NCBI RefSeq assembly: GCF_021134715.1
Contig: NC_060026.1
Location: 12,825,001 to 12,889,000 of the forward strand
Direction: 5' to 3'
Length of the DNA stretch: 64,000 nucleotides
From: Daphnia pulex
Taxonomy: Eukaryota > Arthropoda > Branchiopoda > Diplostraca > Daphniidae
Made by a program: the position numbers and the translations under genes. How positions within the stretch are numbered: the stretch's first letter is position 1; every line of letters starts with the position of its first letter. The notes beneath the pieces were generated by a model that was not told the origin of the DNA, ran no database searches, and worked only from the letters and a program-made list of their open reading frames with translations. Below, piece by piece: positions 13,441 through 22,637 of the stretch.

Positions 13441-13935
13441 AGTTTTTCGACAGGACGCAATTTGTGACCTTGCACCCCATACGACTGATATGAGATAAGA
13501 AAATATGTCATTAGATCTTAACAGTTTTTTTTCTCTTATTATAATGTCAAAATAAACAAATCAGCTGAGCCTTTAGTAGATTTACAATCTCTAAAATAAA
13601 TTCTAAATGTTTTAACTTAATTTGACAAATAAATCAATTAAAATTACCTGAAAGAAGAGTCGTCATCCAACGTGAAACCAAAGTCGCCGTACCACGGATT
13701 CCACATGAGAATTGTTTTCACTTTTTAAGATTCCTGAAAACTAGCCGATGATTGATGCTCAATGATGTGCTTAACAATATCCAATTCTTTAACTTCAGCA
13801 TTTTCCGTTTCATCGATTGTCAGCTGTTTCAGAGTGAAGACGTTGAACAAAAAGAAGAGCCACAGCGGGTAAAGAACACGATGTCGATTGAGTTTGTAAA
13901 ACACGTTCTGAAATCTACGTCTATTATCTACAGGC
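13441..13935 (-). pseudogene. Alpha-1,3-fucosyltransferase 5' fragment
   Basis: Nearly identical to 40945-41424 of the intact fucosyltransferase gene, covering the start of exon 2, the whole intron 1 and exon 1 up to its start codon. The match ends at CTATT just before the CAT that carries the initiator ATG, so the start codon is lost. This is the part missing from the truncated downstream copy at 27.0-28.1 kb. It sits between two copies of a K/R-rich repeat. Confidence 0.85.
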
Positions 13936-14134
13936 GTATCTTAGCCTCTTCCACCGCGTCTCGTTTCCTCTTTTTTGCTGCGCGAACCTCTCCTCTTAGA
14001 GCGTTCTGCGCCTCTCTATCCCGACGTATGAGGGCTTCCTCCTCGTCGAACTGAGCTCTCTGCGCCGGGGTTAGGAGAGTCGAGGGGTTAGGAGGCTTCT
14101 TTCTCAAGCCTTTCCGCCTTTAAGATTTCCCACT
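13936..14134 (-). repeat. K/R/E-rich coding repeat, copy 2
   Basis: Second copy of the repeat at 13239-13437, with a few substitutions, loss of three bases in the CTATTATCCCG region and a short insertion near its end. It begins exactly where the fucosyltransferase fragment loses its start codon. Downstream it abuts a stretch (14157-14234) that recurs at 28109-28187. Confidence 0.7.
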
Positions 14135-14156
14135 TCGTCTTGGGCTTCTTGTCCTC

Positions 14157-14234
14157 GGCCAAGACAATTGGCACAATAAAAACGAGTGAAATAGGAAACA
14201 GAATTTTCATGTATCAAATCGTACATACACATAC
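14157..14234. repeat. Intergenic repeat shared with 28109-28187
   Basis: The sequence beginning CCAAGACAATTGGCACAATA is shared, with small differences, with the DNA lying just past the truncated fucosyltransferase copy at 28.1 kb. No coding potential is evident. It ties the mosaic region to the junction of the right-hand duplication. Confidence 0.75.
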
Positions 14235-14238
14235 AAGC

Positions 14239-14411
14239 TTGTAATAGTTGGGGATTTCAATTTTCACGTTGATTCCACACTGAATCCATCGGCCTGCAGT
14301 TTTCTCGACCTGATCGACTCGTTCGGTCTTGTGCAACTAGTCAACGTGGCGACACATGACAAAGGGCATACTCTAGATCTAGTTCTTACTCGTGCCTCCG
14401 ACGATCTCAGG
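14239..14411 (+). mobile_element. LINE endonuclease fragment
   Basis: Plus-strand translation gives VIVGDFNFHVD, then SFGLVQLVNVATHDKGHTLD and LVLTRASDDL. This is the conserved core of a non-LTR retrotransposon apurinic-type endonuclease and parallels VVITGDFNIHVGS and YTLDLILTRESSN in the LINE at the right end of the window. Only about 57 codons remain. It lies against an RPB1 fragment. Confidence 0.8.
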
Positions 14412-14560
14412 AATGATCAGAGTGAACAGCTGCTTGCCTATAATCATTAAAATTTATGTTATTTGCGATTTCGTTTAGACGTTATTATTAATCACTGAAT
14501 TACCTGTCCACAGAAGTCTCGGTTTGAGAATGGCTGGCTTAGGCATCCCTACAAGCTGTC
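14412..14560 (-). pseudogene. RPB1 fragment (end of exon 3, intron 3, start of exon 4)
   Basis: Matches 31705-31860 of the intact RPB1-like gene, including the whole intron 3 with its GTAATT donor and ATAG acceptor. The minus-strand coding ends read KPAILKPRLLWTG and [12 protein letters not shown] agrees with canonical RPB1 (PLWTG), where the intact paralogue has PQWTG. The retained intron again indicates segmental DNA duplication. Confidence 0.8.
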
Positions 14561-15059
14561 TACCGTAAATAAAGTTGTTTCAATACAGTTTGTAAAACCC
14601 GTTTGTTGTCTTGTATCTGGTTTTGCAAACCCGTTTAGATACGCCTATAAAGCGCAATTAAACTGTCTTGAATGAAGTTCTAAAACGGATCCAAATGCGT
14701 TTGACCAACCCCTAAATAAAACTAGGTACAAATAGGTTTTAAAACGGCAAACGTAAACGGAATTTTTTAGCGCTTAAGGTTAGTATTTCCAACGATATAT
14801 TACCGTATTTAAAACTGCTAATAAACTTCTATTCAAATTCCTACCAGCTCGCGCTAATTTTCCGACGCAATAATAAAAAAGCATGAAATTTATTGTTACA
14901 TTGTATTTGTTAGATAAGACAATTTCAATAACATGGTAAACCTTTTAACAAAATAAGTGAACGATAGTCAATTAAGGGAATTCAGAGACAACAGAGAGTT
15001 GGTTTTGATTCACATGGGATAAATGAAACATTTTTTCCTTCCACATTTACTGATTCGAA

Positions 15060-15200
15060 ATACTCTCTAAGAAAAATGTTCGCGTTTTAGCGAACATATA
15101 TGTTCGTAAAATGGCATCGGAACATATATGTTCGCAAATTTCGTGAAAATATTTTATCGTTTCAGGAGTGAAAAATAAAGTTCATTTAAGACTGCAGCAG
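15060..15200. mobile_element. Miniature inverted-repeat-like element end
   Basis: Begins ACTCTCTAAGAAAAATGTTC, followed by nested palindromes of GAACATATATGTTC. The same terminal sequence appears in inverted orientation at 17251-17274 (ACTCTCTTAGAAAAATGTTC on the minus strand). The two ends could bound one element of about 2.2 kb, or each could belong to a short foldback element. Confidence 0.5.
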
Positions 15201-15694
15201 TGTGAACAATAATATTCATTTCGTCAAGCATTTGTTTCTAAGATGCAAAAACCTTGGATCCAAGGTTAAGGACCTGGATTAAGTTTTTCGGAATAATTCA
15301 AGGTCGTCTACAGGAACAATTCAAGGTTTTCACGATGAACAATTCAAGGTCATCGGAAAGAAAAGTTTTAAATAACAAAACTGTTACCGATACTGCATTG
15401 TTATGTTATCAAGATAATGATATAACAATATATGCAATATTAATATTAGAATTCATAAACATATTCTGATAGAATAGTAGACAGTAACATGCTATATTCA
15501 TCGATTCAATTGTTTGTAGTACTATTGCATAAGGTTTAATTAAAAAACGATAAAAAATGAATTTACTCAAAGACATTGTATTTTCCCAGTTCCAACTTAA
15601 TACATTGCTAACTAATTAGATACTTTGGAAAGTTTTGACACGAAATTTCTAATGGTGATTGAAGATATTACGCTCCTAAGTTCTTTAGGAATAT

Positions 15695-17642
15695 TTACAA
15701 CTTCTTCCAAAAAAAACAAAAAACCATGTGCCACAGAGGCGGATATGAGCAATTAAACACAAAATAAGCCCCCAAAACATATCCCATGGCCTCTGACACG
15801 CAACCAACTCCAAGTTTGACTGCATGCTCATCTAATTTAAGGTAGAATTGGTCCACTCCAAGTATAATCAGTCCTGGTTGTTTCATCCCGCGGGATGCAT
15901 CGGCTACAATGGCAGAATTCAAATTTGTGTCCTCCTTTAAACAAAATTAGAAATAATTATTTAAGAGACATGGACAACTAAGCTGAAATGAAACCAACCG
16001 GAAAAAATTGAATATGTTGCAACTCCCGTTCTTTCCGTTGAGGGCCTTCCTGACGTTTCGATTATTTTTCTCAAGTCGTCAAATAGGCCCTAAAAATATG
16101 AAAGGAACAGCCAATGAAATACAAATCAGAAAATACCGAATGACATTAATCGTTATTCATAAATGTTGTATAACCTTCTCCTTGGCTCCATCCGACGGAG
16201 AATTTTCGACACTTGGTGTTGGATGTGGCTCTGTTATATCACATTTTTTTTTTACAAAGAAAGAAGGTTCCTCAGTGTTACTCACATAGACACTGAAAGA
16301 GAGTTCGTCTTCAACTTCAAATCCATCAGCCATCTCCAAAATCAACAGAACTTTATCGACGAGACACTTCGACGAAGCTATCGATAGAATTCAACAATAT
16401 TACTGGCAGTAAATAAATTTAAGAATGTGTTACATACCTTGATCAAGCATATGTCATCCATAGACGAACACTCGCACAAACTCTTTTTACGAGTCATCAA
16501 ATAAGAAACACGACACAATACCATTTTTGAAATGTGGAAAACTATAAGAATGAAGCTCAACTGTGTCTGACAAGATTTTACTGGAATGAAATTCGGGGGA
16601 AATTCAATGTAGACAAAGGGGTGTTTTCAAGGTCTTGGAGCTATACTGCCGACGGGTAGGGGAAATAAGATAATTTTTAAAATAAGATAAGATAATTTTT
16701 ACAAATAAGGTAGGGAAATATATGTAGTGCTAACATTTGACAGCTTCGCGATGCATACCTTTGAAATAACGAATTTGAACATCTTGCTTTCAAGCGATTT
16801 TCAAACGCTGTAGCAATATGAGGGTTGTTTTCGGGTTTATTTCTTTGTTAACATTTGACTTTGCCTCTTTTGATTACAAAGGCTTACTGACGGCAGCGGG
16901 CATATAGAAATAATGGAATATAGCATAAGGAAAAGAAAGAAAGATAAAGAAATATAAGAAGAAAGAAGAAAAGAAAGAGACGCCCTTCATTTTTTTAAAT
17001 TTTTCGTGGTGGGATTGCGCAGGGTGGGAAGAGTGGGAAGAGATTGCGCCAACATAGACAAAGTGTTTCGTCCATCCCATATAAAAACGCTCCTTTAGTG
17101 TGAAATATATGTTCACACTTCATCAAATGTGAAATAAAACTTCACTTGCAATTTTTACGAAGACTTATATTCAAAAATTGTGAAAAATTTGTACACGATT
17201 TCATGAAATATATTTTCGATTTCGTGACGAAAATATATGTTCATAGTCCAGTGTGAACATTTTTCTAAGAGAGTACTTGTGCCAATTCTTGAAATTAAAT
17301 CGACCGTCGTCGTCACAAAAGACTTCCGTAGTCCTCCTAGTCCTTCTTTTTGAACAAGGTGTGGCAGTTGACACGTCAGAATCAACTTCCATTTGCTTCG
17401 GAATAACCAGCATTGAAACCTGAAAATAAAATTGAAATTCATGAACAGTTGTTCATGAACAATTATATTCATGAACAATTATATATGCTTTAAAATAATC
17501 TTTGCATTACCTTTCCTGTAATCACCAGAAGAAAATTGCACTTCCCATTTCGATTTTACTGAGGATGATTGGTCATCATTCAAGATGTTCCCACAATAAG
17601 CTGAGATTTGCTGTGAAGTGTCTAACCCTAATAAGAGCTTTT
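15695..17642 (-). pseudogene. Broken multi-exon gene of unknown function, possibly transposon-associated
   Basis: Minus-strand exon-like stretches lie at about 17642-17520 (LLLGLDTSQQISAYCGNIL), 17415-17280 (TPCSKRRTRRTTEVFCDDD), 16560-16441, 16360-16110 and 15950-15700 (GLGAYFVFNCSYPP-like context: YVLGAYFVFNCSYPPLWHM). The last resembles the C-terminus of uncharacterised repeat-associated proteins common in invertebrates. The second exon breaks at the inverted-repeat element at 17.27 kb, and phases of the first two exons do not agree, so the gene appears disrupted. Function unknown. Confidence 0.35.
17085..17275. mobile_element. Foldback/MITE-like element interrupting an exon
   Basis: Contains paired arms such as GAACATATATTT and TGTGAACATATATTTCACAC, and ends on the minus strand with ACTCTCTTAGAAAAATGTTC, the inverted mate of the element end at 15060. 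Minus-strand coding sequence (RFNFKNWHKY) runs directly into its edge. The inner border is uncertain. Confidence 0.5.
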
Positions 17643-17754
17643 CAATAAGACTCTAAATAAAGCATAGAATATTATTACATTTCACTGCACGTTTAAAATA
17701 TAAAAAAAAACAATACTTTTGTCTTGTAGATTTCAAACTTTTTCCAGTTTCCAC

Positions 17755-18720
17755 TCAAGGTTGTGGTCGAATTTCGTATTCTAGATTAATGTTCAATATC
17801 AAGGTAGCAGCCATGGTAGCAACCTTTCTTTCGTTGATTTCATCAAATTTCATTAAAAATAAGTAACACAAATAAAATAGTGTGTTACCGTAGGAAAGGG
17901 AGAGTGCAGTGAAAATCAAGAAACAAATGCACTTGCCAACAGAATAAAAAAAAAACAAAAAAAAAACGGATATTTTTGGAAATGTACAGTATCCTGCAAA
18001 AAAATCCGAACAGCGATTTTTTTCAAAACAGCCACCTATCTATATTGCGGAGAACTGTGTTTGGCTTCTAGCCCAAATTTAGGGGGCAAGGAAGAAAGCG
18101 AAAGGTGGGAAGAAAGAGACCCCCTCCCTCCGAAATAAAAAATATGATATGAAACCAGACAGGCTGTCTGGAATAGCCTTAGGCTAACTGTCAATTTTTG
18201 GACAAGTGACAAGAAAAGCAAAAAGCTACCAAATCTTGCATCAAAGCGGGAAAAATTGAATGGAATCGCTTTAAGTCACTTGTCTAATAATCGGCAATGA
18301 GCTTAAGTTGGTTGAATCAATTTTTCGCGCCATGAAAATTTCAGACAGCCTGTCTGTTCATTCATATATTTTTTGGAGGGGGGAGGAAGAAGACATGCCC
18401 AATGGCTAATTATTCCTTTTTGTTTCTTCCCACCTTTCGCTTTCCTCCTTGCCCCCCCCCCCCAATTTGGGCTAAAAGCCAAACACAGTTCTCCGTAATA
18501 TTGATAGGTGGCTTTTTGAAAAAAATCGCCGTTCGGATTTTTTTGCAGGATACTGTACGATGCTTCCAAGCTTGCACCTGTCGTGTGTGAAGCCTCCTAT
18601 GAATAACAATTGCGGCGACACTCGAAACGTTTTGATTTTTGAACGTATTTTCCCTCCACCTTTCTTAAAAAACGTTGCCATGTTTCTATTACTGTCTAGC
18701 GAAGCGGTTGAGGGTTTTTA
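17755..18720 (-). repeat. Copy of the RPB1-like gene 5' flank (with an insertion)
   Basis: After removing the inverted-repeat element at 17985-18557, this stretch aligns with 33718-34075, the DNA just upstream of the intact RPB1-like gene. Shared strings include TTAAAAATAAGTAACA, ACCGTAGGAA, ACGATGCTTCC and GAACGTTGCCATGTTTCTAT. No exon 1 follows it here; a piece of exon 1 lies separately at 20.4 kb. Confidence 0.75.
17985..18557. mobile_element. Tc1/mariner-like miniature inverted-repeat element (573 bp)
   Basis: Starts TACAGTATCCTGCAAAAAAA and ends with its reverse complement. The arms of about 200 bases remain complementary across most of their length, including a poly-purine/poly-pyrimidine block, and a central spacer of roughly 130 bases separates them. 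It is flanked by TA on both sides. The homologous position near 33884 lacks the insert and has a single TA before CGATGCTTCC, giving an empty site. It has no coding capacity, so it would need a transposase in trans. Confidence 0.88.
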
Positions 18721-19049
18721 ATCGTTTGGGTTTTTATTTTTTAATTGTACCTTGTACGTTTTATACGGTGTGTGTGTGTCCGTTCAGGTATATTCACACG
18801 ACCGTGTTATTCACAAAACATGTATCACTTCTTTTATTCAAACAATCAAGTTTGCTACACTTGATTTTTTAATAGTGCAACGACGACCCATTGCACCAAC
18901 AAAAGCCGATTTGCAGATGTAGCAAGACATAATAGCAGAGTAAAGTTTCACGATGATGATGACAGGAGAACCAGGTATCAACTAGAGAAAAAACAACATT
19001 CGAGTTTCCCAACCTTTTTTAACCAGCGCTGCCAATTGCATATTTTTAT

Positions 19050-19272
19050 GTTTTGGCCGAATTACATATTTTTTTGTTTTTGCCGAATCATACAAAAAAA
19101 ATACCGTGGCCGAATAAATAAAATACAAAAGTTTTTAGCCGAATGCGATTTTATTTCATTGTTTGATTCGGCCTTTGGCCGAATACAACATAAAAAAATG
19201 TAGAATTCGGCCAACGGCCGAATCATATAAAAATAATTACATGATTCGGCTAGAATTATTGGCCGAATCGTA
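19050..19272. repeat. Array of GCCGAAT/ATTCGGC motifs
   Basis: About ten copies of the 7-mer GCCGAAT or its complement occur in roughly 220 AT-rich bases. Three are arranged as inverted pairs, for example GATTCGGCCTTTGGCCGAAT and AATTCGGCCAACGGCCGAAT. No coding frame explains the conservation. Confidence 0.7.
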
Positions 19273-20428
19273 CGGATACCTTATTTGTACCCCAAGCCGC
19301 ATAAATGGCCATCTCTTCTGATCGGGTTTCAACCGACAGCAGCAACTTCATTTGGTTATCGTTACAATATGTCATCTGGGACGCATGATTTCTCTATTAC
19401 AAAATGAAAGAAGAATCATAACAGTTTACAGTGGATATAGACGCACATTATTTTGATTATTTGATGGACTCACTGTTATTGTGTTTATAACGCAATAGCA
19501 AGAGACTGCGTCTACAACTCGGCTACAGCTACAGCCATACAAAATGTAAAAAAAAAATGTGAAAAACGGTCATTCCACGATAAATTACATTCATCTTATA
19601 CTTTTTGAATTTTGAGCCTTAAAGGAGAAGTTGGCGTCTTCTTAAAATCGCACGATGGCCGTCGAATGTGTTGAGTAGAGAGCCTGTGATGACAATAGAG
19701 GCAAATAGAGGAGAATGGGAGAATATTCGTCTAGTCCGTCGTGAATCTGCAAGTATTTTCTTTTGAGTGAAAACGGGAAACAATTTTTTTTTCGTTCTTC
19801 GTAACAAAATCTTGCGCCTGTTTGAAATTTCCATCGCCAATCTGAAGTGTAAACACGAGAAAATAATTTTCATATAATTTTCATGAGTTTTGACTCGCCA
19901 GATGCAATTTGCTTGTTGCGCAGCGTCAACCTTAAAAATAAACGAAGAATGAGCGAAATAGTTGACATTGGTCGCATGCCAACCTCCAGTACAGACCTGC
20001 GGCGAATGGGGCATAAACTGAACGGATTCTTTTTGGTGAAAGTATCGAAGAAGGTGGAGTGGCGGTTTACTGTAAGTTTTATTCTAATGGAAAAGCTACG
20101 ACATCTTCACGTGCAGTTACTGATTATATTGATTGTCTCAGATATTGTCTGATTCTTTTATTTGCAGCTTTGCAGAGAAGGATCGGATATGCCGACGGCA
20201 AAACAGCGCCCACCCATTTCTACGTACAAACAAGTTCTTTATTCAACTGACTTGACACTCCAATTCCGTTCAATTTGGCGGTAGTGGCCAATCATGAATT
20301 TAACATCAGGAATATTCACGGCTAAGCGACGGGAACTTATTACTTCTCCTTCACGGGAGTGGCTATTCATTTGATCGTATGCTATTCATAACCCGTGCTC
20401 GTGACATTAATTAAGATAATAATTACTC

Positions 20429-20540
20429 CCTGTCTGGGATCCATGAGCCCACCCAATTTGGGCTTACCAGCATATTCATAAATTTCTGTGATATGTAATG
20501 CCATCTTCTGTGACAGACATCCTTCGGATTTCATCTGGTC
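20429..20540 (-). pseudogene. RPB1 exon 1 fragment (canonical type)
   Basis: Minus-strand pieces read MSVTEDGITY and then KPKLGGLMDPRQG, with frame breaks between them. Canonical RPB1 has KLGGLMDPRQG; the intact gene at 33.3-33.66 kb has [11 protein letters not shown]. It is a remnant of a conventional RPB1-type gene. Confidence 0.75.
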
Positions 20541-21763
20541 AAAAGAAGAGTTAAAACACAAAATAGGAAAGCGGAAAAGAAAAATTGCTGGTATTCTTAC
20601 TGATGCAACAAATGTTGCCTAAAGGGCAAGACCCGCTTGGCCGACCACTAAAAAGGGAACAAACGGATCCTGATACACAGATTCCCGCATCACCACCGGG
20701 ACTCGGCGACGTATACAGGAATCAAAGGTCTCGAAAGAATTTTCCATATTAGGGTTGTAGGTAATTGAAATTCGATTAGCGAGGCCGCCGAAGGGTCTCT
20801 ATGTACTTCCGGGTAAAAATCGATTATTGAAAATACTTGTACTAAAACGTACTAAACCTTAAACGTCCCCAAACTACCGAGGGACAAACGGCCTTCTGAT
20901 GACTGAGCATTTTCTTCTTTAGATCAACATCTTAGGCCTATAATACAGAAACACAATTATTATTAGCTTAATATTCTATATAACTTCGTGAAATGGTGCC
21001 GAATGGTACATATTAAATAAACTCTACTCCCTTTCATTGGGTTTTGACACAGCCGGACACGCATTGTTCAAATTGGATATTTAATTCGTCCATTAAAATC
21101 TTGAATTTAAAATTGACATTTACACTTTGTTATTTTAAATTTTAACCTCATCAACCTGAATTCAGATTCATCTGAGGTCTGTTGTGTAGAAATAGATATA
21201 TTGATGTGAATCAAATGATACCCAACGTTCAATAGGCCTGCATTAGACAGTTTTAAATATGACGGACATATTATGCCCTAAAACTATTAAATATTTCGTT
21301 ATCGTTATGTTACAATAAATTCCCGGAATAAAAAAAAGACGTGAGAGGGAAAACTCAGAATGTCACGGATCGGGGAATTAGATCCAATATTTTATAACTG
21401 CTACGAATTAAATGACTACTATTGAAAAACCTAATTATGTTGACGCTGATAGGGTAGTGGATAGAGCGTCTGATATATCCATTGATATACCATGACCGAA
21501 AGCACCTCACGGACTCATTGTACCATGAAATGTAACTGGATCAAACCAATGATGTTCAGAGCAGTCTGTAACGAGCTCGAAATGTTAAGTCATTAGAAGC
21601 GAAGGCACGGCAGTGTGCATGTGTCTCTCCATAGGCCTACCCGTTAAATTTTGTGGTAATTCTAGTTTACTTAAATATTTATTTTTTATTAATTTAAACT
21701 TGGGCCATGGTCTATCACCATCCGCTCCCATCCCCTTTGCTTTTTCGTTGGCGCGAGAGTCAA
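20541..21763. other. Non-coding DNA with a tRNA-like tandem segment
   Basis: No supported gene. The stretch from about 21345 to 21520 resembles 34272-34435, including AGGGTAGTGGATAGAGCGTC, and is a diverged extra copy of the left edge of the large duplication. AGTGG..AGAGCG resembles a tRNA A box. Confidence 0.45.
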
Positions 21764-22076
21764 ATGTCTACCTTTGAAAAACGAATAATTATGTTGACGA
21801 TCATAGGGTAGTGGTTAGAGCGTCAGATATATCCATTGATGTATCGGCCGGGATGTTCCAACGCACCTCTTGATTCTTTGTAGCTTTAACTAGTCACGCA
21901 TTGTTTGTTAGAGTAGTCGTTTCGAGTTTGAACATGTCATGTCATGTTTAAATGAAGGGACGCCAGTGTGCAAGTGTCTTTCTATACCCGATTAGTCTAT
22001 ATTGTTGTTTTTTTTTCAGTTTCCTTAAATATTTATTTATTAGTAGATTAAAGTTGGGCTCCGTACTCTTACATAA

Positions 22077-22142
22077 GCTGATTGGGTAATCGACTGGCCA
22101 GCGTTAAGCTGTGTTGTCAGCGGTTCAAGTCCTTGCACATTG
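22077..22142 (+). repeat. tRNA-like sequence, left copy
   Basis: Contains an A-box-like GGGTAATCGACTGGCC and a B-box GGTTCAAGTCC about 35 bases apart. A convincing cloverleaf with a complementary acceptor stem is not visible, so it is more likely a tRNA-derived relic or short interspersed element. The same sequence occurs at 34673-34738. Confidence 0.4.
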
Positions 22143-22637
22143 AAAACATTTTTTTAAACTCTGAATTAGTTTACAATTCAAATATTTTAACTTTATACGT
22201 TTTTAGTGTTTCTTGGCTGAATAATTAAATCTAATACATGAAAAAGTTAACTGAAATTTTGGGTGAACAGTTTTGAAGGAGGCAATTAATAATTCGGTTA
22301 AAATCTTGGATGTAAAATCGGGTTTTCAACTTTCTGATTTTAGCTGGCTCTACCATCTCTTCTTATTATACCATGGCTTTATCCTTTATCATATCCCTAT
22401 CAATATCTGCTCGTCCTAAGAAAGCATATAGCTTGTGAAACCATTGCCGAGATGACCATCAAATTTTGTAAATTTCTTAACTTTATTTTTGATGATAATA
22501 AAATCGTATTAAATAAATTTAAAAAAAAGATAGCAAAGGGAATTTATTTATTTTTAGAATTGTATTATTCATACTGACATTTCAAAGAAAAAAGCCTGCA
22601 GGCCAGAGGGGTGGTTTCAAATATTTGTTTGCTTTTT

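Noticed and set aside
17985-18557. Large inverted repeat considered as an intrinsic terminator or hairpin RNA gene
   Set aside because: The TA flanks, matching ends and empty paralogous site are better explained by a miniature transposable element.
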